Source of the DNA: Segatella copri
GTDB lineage: Bacteria; Bacteroidota; Bacteroidia; Bacteroidales; Bacteroidaceae
Reading direction: 5' to 3'
DNA length: 64,000 nucleotides
NCBI RefSeq assembly: GCF_026015625.1
Contig: NZ_JAPDVG010000001.1
Span: 744,001 to 808,000, forward strand
A model generated the notes under the pieces. That model was not told the DNA's origin, searched no databases, and was given only the letters and a program-made list of their open reading frames with translations. The position numbers and the translations under genes were made by a program. Shown here in pieces: positions 16,521 to 24,226 of the stretch. How positions within the stretch are numbered: the first letter of the stretch is position 1; every line of letters starts with the position of its first letter.

Positions 16521-17423
16521 CTAATTAGAAGAATTTTCCCAAGGATTTTTCCACATTTTCTGCTGTGGCCCCACTTGAGTATGTGCAACTGATGGTGTTT
16601 GATTACCGATACTCATATGCGGTCTTTCGTCGTTATAAAACGCAATAATCCTGGTCAGTTCCTTCTTACATACTTTACGAGTAGGAATTGTCATTCTATA
16701 AAGCCATTCTGTTTTTAAAATGCCGTTTGCACGTTCTGCTATAGCATTCTCCAAAGGATCTCCTGTTTGAGTCATACTTATTTGTGAGCCATGACTTTTT
16801 AGGATAGATACATAATTCTGACTGCAATACTGGCTTCCTCTGTCAGAGTGATGAATGAGTCCTTTTGCAGTTTCTTCATCAATGCTTTTATATGCCATTT
16901 TAAGCGCTTCTAATGGATATACTGTTTCTAATGTTGGACCAACAGCCCATCCAACGATTTTATGGGAATACAGGTCTGTTATAAGCGAGAGATAGCACAC
17001 ACCTTCATTGGTTTCAACATAGGTGATGTCACTTGCCCAAATCTGGTTCGGATGGGTAGGAACTACTCCCTTAATCAGGTTTGGGTATTTGCGATAATTA
17101 TGGTCGGAATCTGTTGTCTTATAGCGCCTACGGCGCTTTATACGTACCATGAGTCCATGCTTACGCAGCATCTCAATAAATGCGTCACGACCAGGGAAGC
17201 AGCCTGTATCCTCAAACATCTGTTTCAATATGGCATGCAACTTTGCAGCTCCTAAGCCAGGATTCGACTTACGATACTCACGTGCCTTTTCAATGATGAT
17301 AGACTCAATGGCCTCTTCAGCAAAGCCGTCAGAGACATTGCGCTTATTATATGCTTGCCGGGTGAAACCAAACAGCCCGCATAGAGTGCCTAAACCTTGG
17401 CTCTGGCACTCTGTGCGGAGCAA
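16521..17423 (-). CDS. IS3-family transposase OrfB (DDE integrase domain), IS A
   Basis: 300 residues from a TTG at 17423. The rve integrase core shows the catalytic triad in context: WASDITYVET (D), HHSDRGSQY (D) and NAIAERANGILK (E); an HTH_21-like region precedes it. It lies in the -1 frame relative to OrfA. The frame is open upstream of the TTG back to an A AAA AAA heptamer (17450-17444), giving the fused junction VRKK/IWYQTVSLL. The working transposase is therefore probably an OrfA-OrfB frameshift fusion. It looks intact. Confidence 0.9.
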   Translation of the reverse strand: MLRTECQSQGLGTLCGLFGFTRQAYNKRNVSDGFAEEAIESIIIEKAREYRKSNPGLGAAKLHAILKQMFEDTGCFPGRDAFIEMLRKHGLMVRIKRRRRYKTTDSDHNYRKYPNLIKGVVPTHPNQIWASDITYVETNEGVCYLSLITDLYSHKIVGWAVGPTLETVYPLEALKMAYKSIDEETAKGLIHHSDRGSQYCSQNYVSILKSHGSQISMTQTGDPLENAIAERANGILKTEWLYRMTIPTRKVCKKELTRIIAFYNDERPHMSIGNQTPSVAHTQVGPQQKMWKNPWENSSN

Positions 17424-17425
17424 GC

Positions 17426-17869
17426 TTACTGTTTGGTACCAGATTTTTTTCTCACAGGAATATTGAAGGTTTCTTCTGCGAGATCAATCATGGTGGAGAA
17501 TGCCTTAGAGCGAAGCTTCTCTAACTCCAAAGCCTTGCGGAGACGCTTAATCTCAGCATCTTTCTCTTTCAACTGTTCATTTGTTGTCTTTGCCATATCG
17601 TCACGGTTTTGGTCTTCTGGCGGCAAAGATAACAAATCTTTTTCATTTAAGAACTTATCCATCCAAGAAAATAGCACTGTACGACTGCTTATATAGTATT
17701 TCTTGATGATTTCTTCTGCTGGGAGCCCACTCTCCATATACTCTCGAACTATCATGATACGATCATCATCTGTAAAAGAGTAGCTATTCAACTCTACCTC
17801 ACGGGTCTCAAACCAACCTGTGTCCTCATTATACACACGTTCAATTCTTGTCTTACGTTTCATTGTCAC
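17426..17869 (-). CDS. IS3-family transposase OrfA (HTH), IS A
   Basis: 147 residues. A helix-turn-helix (about 35-80, SGLPAEEIIKKYYISSRTV) precedes a leucine-zipper-like coiled coil (about 95-130, EKDAEIKRLRKALELEKLR). It binds the IS ends and, by -1 frameshifting on the A-run at 17450-17444, supplies the N-terminus of the full transposase. Its stop is two bases before the OrfB TTG. Confidence 0.85.
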   Translation of the reverse strand: MTMKRKTRIERVYNEDTGWFETREVELNSYSFTDDDRIMIVREYMESGLPAEEIIKKYYISSRTVLFSWMDKFLNEKDLLSLPPEDQNRDDMAKTTNEQLKEKDAEIKRLRKALELEKLRSKAFSTMIDLAEETFNIPVRKKSGTKQ

Positions 17870-18041
17870 TTCTGTTTGTTCCTAAGTGACAACCTTTTTC
17901 AGGGAAGTACAGACACAAAAAATGATTATTAATTATTTATATTTTTAAAAGTACACATATCTATCAAATTTCGTTCCTTTTCATTTGCAAAAGTAGACAA
18001 TCTCATCCATATTTGCAAGTTTTTCTTTATAAAAGTGAACA

Positions 18042-19001
18042 TTATTCTTTATTTTTCTCATTTCCAGCCATTTTCTTCCGTTCTGTGACGAACTTCGGTG
18101 TTGCATTAGCCTCTCGCTTCCCAAAAGTGTCCTTTCTTGGAAGCTCCCCTTTATAAAACCTCTTCCTGTAATTATTTGGCGTATCATAGCCGATAGCATA
18201 ACATGGTCTTTTCTCATTGTAATAATCCACGTATGCGTCCAAGGCCTCCTCGAACTCCTTTCTTGAATTACATGTCTCAATCTTGAAGTCTATGAACAAT
18301 TCCTCTTTTATCCATCCGTTGAGGGATTCGTTCACAGGGTTGTCTGTAGGCTTTCCTGCCCTGGACATAGACCTCACAATCAACGTGTCCTTTATCAGCT
18401 CATTATAGGCGAGTGAAGCATACACGCTACCTTGGTCCGTATGAAGAACAGTTGGCTCATCTGTGCCCTTCAACAGGTTGATGACATCATTTAGCCCATC
18501 AATGTACTGGTCTCTATGTCCACGTCTCTCAGCCACATGCCACGTTAGGATTTCTTTCGTAAAGACATCGAAATACATGGTCAACTCAAAGAAGAACCAA
18601 GAGTATTTGATGACTGTCATGTCAGAGACGATAACTTGTCGAGGTCTGTCTACCGTGTCCCACGTGGAATAAATGAGGTTGGGGTACTTATCCTTTACCT
18701 TACGTGGTTTGTAATGTATCTTGTGTCTCGTTTGTGACTGAATACCAAGATATTGGAAGCATTTATAAGAGAAATTGTCGCTGATACTCAACTGTAAATT
18801 GATTCTTATGTACGCCGCCACCCACCTGTAGCCATGTGTTGGGTGTTCCGAGTGTATGTCCTCAACCACACCCACCATGAACTCACGATTGATCTCACGG
18901 GATGAAGGCTCTCTTCTAAGCCACTTGTAATACCCCGACCGACTTACTCCCATCATCTTGCAGATATCCTTGACAGGATACTCGTGCGATAGCATGTCCA
19001 C
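18042..19001 (-). CDS. IS3-family transposase OrfB (DDE integrase domain), IS B
   Basis: 319 residues counted from a GTG at 19001 that overlaps the OrfA stop (TAGTG). The HTH_21 region GVSRSGYYKWLRREP and the integrase core are present: VIVSDMTVIKY (D), LHTDQGSVYAS (D), NPVNESLNGWIKEE (E). Frameshifting at T TTA AAA (19025-19019) would give a continuous junction LK/NEEFKIVDMLSHEYP, typical of native IS3 OrfB starts. It looks intact. Confidence 0.9.
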   Translation of the reverse strand: MDMLSHEYPVKDICKMMGVSRSGYYKWLRREPSSREINREFMVGVVEDIHSEHPTHGYRWVAAYIRINLQLSISDNFSYKCFQYLGIQSQTRHKIHYKPRKVKDKYPNLIYSTWDTVDRPRQVIVSDMTVIKYSWFFFELTMYFDVFTKEILTWHVAERRGHRDQYIDGLNDVINLLKGTDEPTVLHTDQGSVYASLAYNELIKDTLIVRSMSRAGKPTDNPVNESLNGWIKEELFIDFKIETCNSRKEFEEALDAYVDYYNEKRPCYAIGYDTPNNYRKRFYKGELPRKDTFGKREANATPKFVTERKKMAGNEKNKE

Positions 19002-19348
19002 TATTTTGAACTCTTCATTTTTAAACGAACATACTCCGTTTGCCCATCCTCGTTCTGCCTCACCAGATATTTTTTTTTGAGCCGTTCATTCTCAATACGC
19101 AAGCGTAGGATTTCTCGCTTATACCCCTCCTTGGTTTTGTCAATGCCCTCAGGAAGTATGTTCCCAATCTCAGCATCAGCACGAGCCAACCCCTCTATGC
19201 CTGCTTCTTCATATTGCTTCAGCCACTTCTTAAAAGAAGTTTCCGAGACATTGTTTGCCCTGCAGAAATCACTGAGCTTAACTTTGGAGTTTCCCTTGAA
19301 CTTACGAATCAAGAACTCCTTTTCCAATGGATTTAAATGCTTTGCCAT
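19001..19348 (-). CDS. IS3-family transposase OrfA (HTH), IS B
   Basis: 115 residues from ATG 19348 (MAKHLNPLEKEFLIRKFKG); an in-frame extension to 19402 exists but lacks support. A helix-turn-helix (VKLSDFCRANNVSETSFKKW, about 20-45) and a coiled coil (EILRLRIENERLKKKY) are visible. The heptamer T TTA AAA six codons before the stop is in the right frame for -1 slippage into OrfB. Confidence 0.85.
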   Translation of the reverse strand: MAKHLNPLEKEFLIRKFKGNSKVKLSDFCRANNVSETSFKKWLKQYEEAGIEGLARADAEIGNILPEGIDKTKEGYKREILRLRIENERLKKKYLVRQNEDGQTEYVRLKMKSSK

Positions 19349-19401
19349 AAAAAGTTTCCTTTCTGGTGAATACTTGACGATAAGATAACCGTGCTTCGGC
19401 A

Positions 19402-19452
19402 AGTTGTGTGCCCTTACGTTCGGGCTACGCCCTCTCTACAGGGCACACAACT
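19402..19452. repeat. 12-bp perfect inverted repeat upstream of IS B OrfA
   Basis: AGTTGTGTGCCC (19402-19413) and GGGCACACAACT (19441-19452). In the mRNA leader it would form a hairpin that could block readthrough into the transposase, as known for other IS elements. Confidence 0.7.
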
Positions 19453-19530
19453 CTATCTGCTTGCAAAGGTAATCATTTTCCATCAGTTTTCCACCTTTCT
19501 GTGTCTACTTTTTGAGGGGCAGCATTCACT

Positions 19531-19578
19531 GTCTAAACACAGGTTTATGCTATTGTCTAAACACAGGTTTATGCAGGT
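19531..19578. repeat. 24-bp tandem repeat, two copies
   Basis: TGTCTAAACACAGGTTTATG followed by CTAT (19531-19554), then the same 21 bases with AGG (19555-19578). It lies just outside the right end of IS B and is followed by TGCAGGTGCCCC (19572-19583). Confidence 0.8.
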
Positions 19579-19628
19579 GCCCCGATTCTTCCCAACAGGT
19601 AAATAAGGATTTATTTAGGAAGAAGGTA

Positions 19629-19676
19629 CAATAAAGGGGTGAATACACTATATAAAAAGTATTCACCCCTTTATTG
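19629..19676 (-). terminator. Terminator of the polysaccharide operon
   Basis: An 18-bp perfect stem, CAATAAAGGGGTGAATAC (19629-19646) with GTATTCACCCCTTTATTG (19659-19676), 12-base loop. It starts 17 bases past the transferase stop on the minus strand. There is no long U-run, but the stem is very stable. Confidence 0.7.
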
Positions 19677-19692
19677 CATCAGCAGTTAATCA

Positions 19693-20379
19693 TTAGAATA
19701 TTTTGCCAAACAGGATGTTCATCATAGTTTTGGACAGAATCTTGGCATCAAACCACCAGGATCTGTGCTCCAGGTAGAAGAGGTCAAGACTTAGTCTTCT
19801 CAACATCTTCGGCATCGTATCCGTATATCCATTATATAAGGTGGCATAAGAAGTTACTCCTGGACGAATCTGATACAGATAAATATATCGAGGATCATGC
19901 TCCATAATCTGGTCGATATAGAATTTACGTTCAGGGCGAGGACCGATAAACGCCATATCGCCCTTTACAACATTCCAAAGCTGAGGAAGTTCATCGAGGT
20001 GATGTCTCCTAAGGAATGCTCCAATATGAGTCAGGCGAGTTTCTTGATTGTGCTTGAAGAGCTGAGGACCATCTTTTTCTGCATCCACTCTCATGCTTCT
20101 GAATTTATATATGTAGAAAGGTTTGCCGAATCGGCCGATTCTTTCTTGTTTAAAGATAGCAGGTCCATTATCTTCTCTTTTTACGAGAAAATAGCATACA
20201 GCAAATAATGGTGAGAAAACTATTAAGCCACTGATAGCTAATAGACAGTCTCCCGCCCGTTTTACGTTTCTTTCAAAAACATTCATGCCATCGGCAATGA
20301 AACGTCTTTCTACAACGTTGTTATTAAATTCTATTCCGAAAGGAATATTTGTAAAATTCATTAGTTGCACTCTATTCAT
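19693..20379 (-). CDS. Undecaprenyl-phosphate sugar-phosphate transferase (priming glycosyltransferase)
   Basis: 228 residues, the short single-hairpin type. It transfers a sugar 1-phosphate from a nucleotide sugar to undecaprenyl phosphate at the inner membrane, starting repeat-unit assembly. It shows the hydrophobic segment LLAISGLIVFSPLFAVCYFL (about 46-65), the Bac_transf motifs KFRSMR, RRHHLDELPQLWNVVKGDM and IGPRPERKF, and PGVTSYA. The sugar cannot be told. Its last 36 bases are duplicated at 14369-14404. It is the last gene of the polysaccharide operon before a terminator. Confidence 0.93.
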   Translation of the reverse strand: MNRVQLMNFTNIPFGIEFNNNVVERRFIADGMNVFERNVKRAGDCLLAISGLIVFSPLFAVCYFLVKREDNGPAIFKQERIGRFGKPFYIYKFRSMRVDAEKDGPQLFKHNQETRLTHIGAFLRRHHLDELPQLWNVVKGDMAFIGPRPERKFYIDQIMEHDPRYIYLYQIRPGVTSYATLYNGYTDTMPKMLRRLSLDLFYLEHRSWWFDAKILSKTMMNILFGKIF

Positions 20380-20395
20380 TTTGTTCTATTATGTT

Positions 20396-21232
20396 TTATT
20401 TTAAAACGTTTGGTGAGCGCATATATTGTCTAGAATCGATTTTTCTTTTTAGAATTTTGCAACCATAGCTTGGAAGAAACAGCAGAAAGAAGTATAAATA
20501 TGCTTTTAACTTACTGAATTTCAGTATGGTTTCGTATACAGCTACGTTGTAGTGAATGAGTTGCATTTTTTTTCTGGAAACTGAATTCTTTCTTACACAA
20601 TAGTAGGCTAGAGGCTTTTTGGTATAAGCGTAGCATATTTTGCATTGTTGAAGAATCTGAATAAACATAGCCCAATCCTGTCTTTTGCGGATAGTAGGCA
20701 TATAGTATTTCTTCCCCAAAGCTTTTGTATCATAGATAGCTGTGAGACATCCGATTTTATTGTCACGTTTTATCATTTTATACGTGATGCGGCGTGGCGG
20801 AATATTGATGCCTGTGGCCTCATAGTTGGAATTGCATATAAGATAAGTTGCACAGCAGAGAGCGCACTTCTTTTCTGACATGTAATTGATTTGGATTTCC
20901 AGTTTCTCTGGAATCCATCTGTCGTCGCAATCACAGAATGCGATGTATCTTCCTTCTGCTCTTTTGATACATGCGTTTCGGACATATCCCGGTCCATGGT
21001 TTTCTGAGAGTAGTTCTATTTTTACTCTCTTGTCTGCTTGGGCAAATTCCTTCAGAATCTTAATGGTATCTTTATCAGTAGATGCATCGTCAGTTATAAT
21101 AAGCTCCAGATTTTCGTATGTTTGCCTCAGTATACATTGAATGCTGTCAGCAAGAAATTTGCCGGCATTATAAGTAGGCATGATGACTGATACTAAGTCT
21201 TCTTTCATTTTATATTTACCTATTTTTTTCAT
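20396..21232 (-). CDS. Family 2 glycosyltransferase
   Basis: 278 residues. A GT-A fold begins VSVIMPTYNAGKFL near residue 14 and continues ITDDASTD and FCDCDDRW (the DxD-type motif). It would add a sugar to the lipid-linked repeat unit on the cytoplasmic face. ATGs at 21232 and 21208 are possible. The first overlaps the end of a truncated upstream frame (stop at 21216-21218), which suggests translational coupling to a gene that is now mostly lost. Confidence 0.9.
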   Translation of the reverse strand: MKKIGKYKMKEDLVSVIMPTYNAGKFLADSIQCILRQTYENLELIITDDASTDKDTIKILKEFAQADKRVKIELLSENHGPGYVRNACIKRAEGRYIAFCDCDDRWIPEKLEIQINYMSEKKCALCCATYLICNSNYEATGINIPPRRITYKMIKRDNKIGCLTAIYDTKALGKKYYMPTIRKRQDWAMFIQILQQCKICYAYTKKPLAYYCVRKNSVSRKKMQLIHYNVAVYETILKFSKLKAYLYFFLLFLPSYGCKILKRKIDSRQYMRSPNVLK

Positions 21233-21356
21233 ATTCTAATTTTTTTAGATAACGTTCTCCTTTGCTTTTTATTGTGTTTCGCATGCCCGATATCTGTTCT
21301 GAATTTAAATGGTAGAGAAATAAGTACTTAATAGGAACGTATATAATAGTTGATTT
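21216..21356 (-). pseudogene. C-terminal remnant of a lost polysaccharide gene
   Basis: A minus-strand frame of 46 codons runs into TAA at 21216-21218 without a start. It reads like a real protein end, for example KYLFLYHLNSEQ and ERYLKKLEYEKNR, and overlaps the start of the GT2 gene by 17 bases as neighbours in this operon do. The frame is closed upstream by TGA at 21357-21359, close to the darT promoter at 21421. It is probably the tail of a gene truncated when the darTG segment arrived. The family is not recognisable. Confidence 0.5.
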
Positions 21357-21420
21357 TCAATTTTTAGGATTTAAAACAATATCAAAAAATACTAATTTTT
21401 ATTGAATAGACCAAACTATA

Positions 21421-21452
21421 TTTGTATGTTTCAAATAAAAAACGTATATTTG
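21421..21452 (+). promoter_or_regulatory. Promoter of darTG
   Basis: TTTG (21421-21424), 20 bases, TATATTTG (21445-21452): an exact Bacteroidetes promoter, divergent from the GT2 gene. Transcription would start near 21458, about 20 bases before the TTG start of darT. Confidence 0.8.
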
Positions 21453-21477
21453 CATTGATTTAGAATCAAATTTAGTT

Positions 21478-22119
21478 TTGGAAGATAAAGCAAGTTTTAA
21501 GAAGCATATTAGGTATGCTTTTAGAATTCTCCATATAGATAACATGCCTCATGTTATGAAATATGGTTTGGTACATAATGATTCACCTTTTGCAAGTGAT
21601 AGTTTTGTGCCAATAGGGGATATGTCTGTTATGGATGCCCGTTCAACGAAGCAACTACCAGATGGGTCTTTCCTTTCAGAATTTATTCCTTTCTATTTTG
21701 GTCCCAGGTCACCCATGTTATATAATATTCAGAATGGTAATGGTATATTGACAAAGAAAGAACCTGATGAGATAGTCTATTGCGTAATACGAATAGAGGA
21801 TGTAATTAATAGTGATTTACATTGCGTTTTTACAGATGGCCATGCATTGAATAATATGAGTAAATTCTATTCCAAGTCTGATTTGCAACGATTGGATAGT
21901 TTGGTCAAGATAGAAGATGTTTATGCAACCTATTGGTTCAATCAATCTCCATGGGACGATAGAAAACGAAAAAAAGAGGCCGAGCTATTATTTAAGGATG
22001 AAATTCCGCCTCAATTTATAGTAGGATTCCTTGTTTATAGTGAGAAAGCATTAGAAAAAATGATTTCTTATGGGATTCCTAAAGATAAGATTATTGTGAA
22101 ACCGGAATATTATTATTAG
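21478..22119 (+). CDS. darT: DarT-family DNA ADP-ribosyltransferase toxin
   Basis: 213 residues from a TTG start at 21478; no ATG precedes it in frame after the promoter. The DUF4433/DarT fold is recognised by PFYFGPRSPMLYNI (about 71-84), CVFTDGHA (about 116-123) and the segment KKEAELLF, whose Glu169 aligns with the catalytic glutamate of DarT. Family members use NAD+ to ADP-ribosylate bases in single-stranded DNA, blocking replication; they act as toxins and in phage defence. All key segments are present, so it looks active. The antitoxin gene follows after two bases. The weak TTG start would keep toxin synthesis low. Confidence 0.9.
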   Translation: MEDKASFKKHIRYAFRILHIDNMPHVMKYGLVHNDSPFASDSFVPIGDMSVMDARSTKQLPDGSFLSEFIPFYFGPRSPMLYNIQNGNGILTKKEPDEIVYCVIRIEDVINSDLHCVFTDGHALNNMSKFYSKSDLQRLDSLVKIEDVYATYWFNQSPWDDRKRKKEAELLFKDEIPPQFIVGFLVYSEKALEKMISYGIPKDKIIVKPEYYY

Positions 22120-22121
22120 AT

Positions 22122-23186
22122 ATGATAAGATTTATAAAAGGCAATTTATTGGAAAGTACAGCTCAAGCACTTGTCAATACTGTAAACACAGTGGGAGTGA
22201 TGGGTAAAGGTATAGCCTTGCAATTTAAGGAGGCTTACCCTAATAATTATATTCTCTACAGAAAGGCATGTAAAGATAAACTTGTTCGCATTGGTTCAAT
22301 GTTCATAACCCAAGAACAGAATGTATATGGGATTAATAAAATCATCGTAAACTTTCCAACAAAAACGACCTGGAGAAAACCCTCTGAATATTCCTATATA
22401 GAGATGGGGCTCAAAGATTTGAAAGATAAGATTCTTGAATATCATATTGAGTCTATAGCTATTCCACCATTGGGTAGTCATAATGGTGGCTTGGATTGGA
22501 ATATCGTAAAACAGATGATTATCAGTCAACTGTCTGATTTAAATTGTGAAATTATTCTTTATGAACCAAACGAAGCAATTATAGAGTTGATGAAATCAGA
22601 ACGAGTAAAATTGACTCCGGCAAGAGCCATGTTGTTATATATGCTCTGTTCTTTGGTTTCAGAAGGTGAGTTCGCATCTGAATTTGCTGCAGAAAAGTTG
22701 GCATATTTCCTGCAAAAATTTGGAGCTGCGGATAGCTTGAAGTTACAATTTAGACAATATTATTATGGTCCTTATTCTGGCAAGGTAAGATTTGTTCTTC
22801 ATTACCTGAACGGAAGTTATCTAAAAGGTGTAGGACAGATGGAACAAAAGCCATTTGATCCTATCTGGTTGTCACCTGATACATTCAGAGATGTTCAGGA
22901 ATTCTTGGCAAACGAAGAGAATAAACCTTATGAGGATATTTGTAAGAAGACGGCAAGTTTCCTCTCTGGTTATTATTCCAATTATCTTCTGGAGCTATTG
23001 TCAACCGTTGATTTTATATTGCATAATAATGAAGATCTTAAGGAGTGGCTGATAATGAAACCTCAAGAAGTATTTGAACTGGTGGTTCTGCATATTAATC
23101 AATGGAGTGAACGCAAAAAGTATTTATTTAATAACGAAGAGTATGTCCGTCTTGTGTTAAATCATCTATATACGATTGAAAAATAA
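22122..23186 (+). CDS. darG: DarG-family macrodomain antitoxin
   Basis: 354 residues. The N-terminal macrodomain (about 1-150) opens IRFIKGNLLES and has ALVNTVNTVGVMGKGIALQF, the ADP-ribose-binding loop, and IPPLGSHNGGLDW. Known DarG proteins remove the ADP-ribose placed on DNA by DarT. The C-terminal part (about 165-350, MLLYMLCSLVSEGEF, QYYYGPYSGKV) matches the extra domain that binds and neutralises DarT. It starts two bases after darT on the plus strand, against the surrounding polysaccharide genes. Confidence 0.9.
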   Translation: MIRFIKGNLLESTAQALVNTVNTVGVMGKGIALQFKEAYPNNYILYRKACKDKLVRIGSMFITQEQNVYGINKIIVNFPTKTTWRKPSEYSYIEMGLKDLKDKILEYHIESIAIPPLGSHNGGLDWNIVKQMIISQLSDLNCEIILYEPNEAIIELMKSERVKLTPARAMLLYMLCSLVSEGEFASEFAAEKLAYFLQKFGAADSLKLQFRQYYYGPYSGKVRFVLHYLNGSYLKGVGQMEQKPFDPIWLSPDTFRDVQEFLANEENKPYEDICKKTASFLSGYYSNYLLELLSTVDFILHNNEDLKEWLIMKPQEVFELVVLHINQWSERKKYLFNNEEYVRLVLNHLYTIEK

Positions 23187-23223
23187 TATTTGATTGGATA
23201 AGAATTTATCAAAAGAAATAGAT

Positions 23224-24129
23224 ATGGAATATATTAAAAAAATATTGGCTGCAATATTGGTGAATTTTCCTGTTGCAGTTGTGAAGTTGCGATATTTGAT
23301 AAGGTTCAAGCGACTGCCAAATCTTAAAAATCCTCACGATTTGAACGAAAAAATCTTGTATCAGAAGTTGTATACAGATACAACGTTGTGGAGTCGGTTG
23401 GCAGATAAGGTATTGGTAAGAGACTATGTTAAGGAGTGTGGTTTGGAAAGTATACTTACCAAATTGTATGCAGTATGGGACAAGGTTCCAGATATTTGTT
23501 TTGATGAACTTCCTGATGCTTTCATGCTCAAGTCTAACAATGGCGATGGAAAAGGAACTAATATAGCGATTTGTGATAAGAAAAAAATGTCAGCATCTGA
23601 CATGAAGTCATTAAAGGATAAGGCCGCTGGCTGGTTGAAACAAAAGAATATTGGTGCTTTATCAGCTGAGCCACATTATAATTCCATCACACCTCTTGTG
23701 TTTGCAGAGGAATTGTTACCTATTCCTGAAGGTGAAAAGTCTATTGTGGACTATAAACTTTGGTGCTTTAATGGAGAACCTTATGCTTTTTTGGTGATAT
23801 CTAACCGTAAGAGTGGAGGAGAGGCTGAAATTGCATGTTATGATTTGGATTGGAAGGATCGTTCCGACTTGCTTGCAATAACTAAGCATTATAATATTAG
23901 AAAAAGTGGTTTGAAACGTCCGGAGAATTTGGAATCTATGATAGAGTATGCCAGAATACTAGCAAAGCCTTTCCCGCAGGTTAGAGTAGATTTCTATGAT
24001 ATAGAAGGTAAAATCTATTTTGGGGAACTTACCTTTACTTCGCTGGGAGGTATGATGAATTATTTCACGCAGGAAGCGTTGAATGATATGGGAGAAAAAA
24101 TAAATCTTTCCTATGCTGGCAGATGCTAG
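23224..24129 (+). CDS. TupA-like ATP-grasp protein of the polysaccharide locus
   Basis: 301 residues from ATG 23224; an in-frame TTG at 23194 adds ten residues but is less likely. Features of TupA-like ATP-grasp proteins are PHDLNEKILYQKLYTDTTLW, the ADK..VRDYV segment, FMLKSNNGDGKG and VDYKLWCFNGEP, and a late VRVDFYDIEGKIYFGELTF with metal-binding acids. Relatives occur in capsule and teichuronopeptide loci and probably ligate an amino acid or similar group to a glycan; the substrate is unknown. It follows darG on the same strand, so all three may be one transcript, and converges on the GT4 gene. Confidence 0.8.
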   Translation: MEYIKKILAAILVNFPVAVVKLRYLIRFKRLPNLKNPHDLNEKILYQKLYTDTTLWSRLADKVLVRDYVKECGLESILTKLYAVWDKVPDICFDELPDAFMLKSNNGDGKGTNIAICDKKKMSASDMKSLKDKAAGWLKQKNIGALSAEPHYNSITPLVFAEELLPIPEGEKSIVDYKLWCFNGEPYAFLVISNRKSGGEAEIACYDLDWKDRSDLLAITKHYNIRKSGLKRPENLESMIEYARILAKPFPQVRVDFYDIEGKIYFGELTFTSLGGMMNYFTQEALNDMGEKINLSYAGRC

Positions 24130-24139
24130 CATGGGAAAG
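24106..24139 (+). terminator. Hairpin terminator at the end of the TupA-like gene
   Basis: CTTTCCTATGCT (24106-24117) with AGCATGGGAAAG (24128-24139), 11 of 12 paired, followed by TTTG. The 5' arm lies inside the coding end. Confidence 0.55.
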
Positions 24140-24226
24140 TTTGTACTGAAAGTATTATTATTTATTATAACACCATTAGATAATATGGGCGCACTACCTT
24201 AGATAATAGTAGTTAAAATCTTTAGT

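Larger units (their letters stand above)
16294..17917 (-). mobile_element. IS3-family insertion sequence A
   Basis: About 1.6 kb with OrfA and OrfB on the minus strand. Terminal inverted repeats can be aligned. The left end reads TGGACTGTCTTATACGTGAA and continues AAAGTTGTCAC. The right end, on the minus strand, reads TGTGTCTGTACTTCCCTGAA and continues AAAGGTTGTCAC; the shared core is TGAAAAA(G)GTTGTCAC. No clear target duplication is visible, so the exact ends are uncertain. An unusual 200-base non-coding stretch lies between OrfB and the left end. Confidence 0.75.
17975..19525 (-). mobile_element. IS3-family insertion sequence B
   Basis: About 1.5 kb, with OrfA and OrfB on the minus strand and overlapping. 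The right end, read on the minus strand, is TGCTGCCCCTCAAAAAGTAG then ACAC (19525 downwards). The left end carries only a related core GCAAAAGTAGACA near 17986-17998, so its boundary is approximate. It adjoins IS A with about 60 bases of A/T-rich sequence between them. Confidence 0.7.

Noticed and set aside
24130-24226. Searched for the missing 5' part of the truncated gene at the far edge of the darTG segment
   Set aside because: The 97 bases between the convergent TupA-like and GT4 genes contain no matching start or coding frame.
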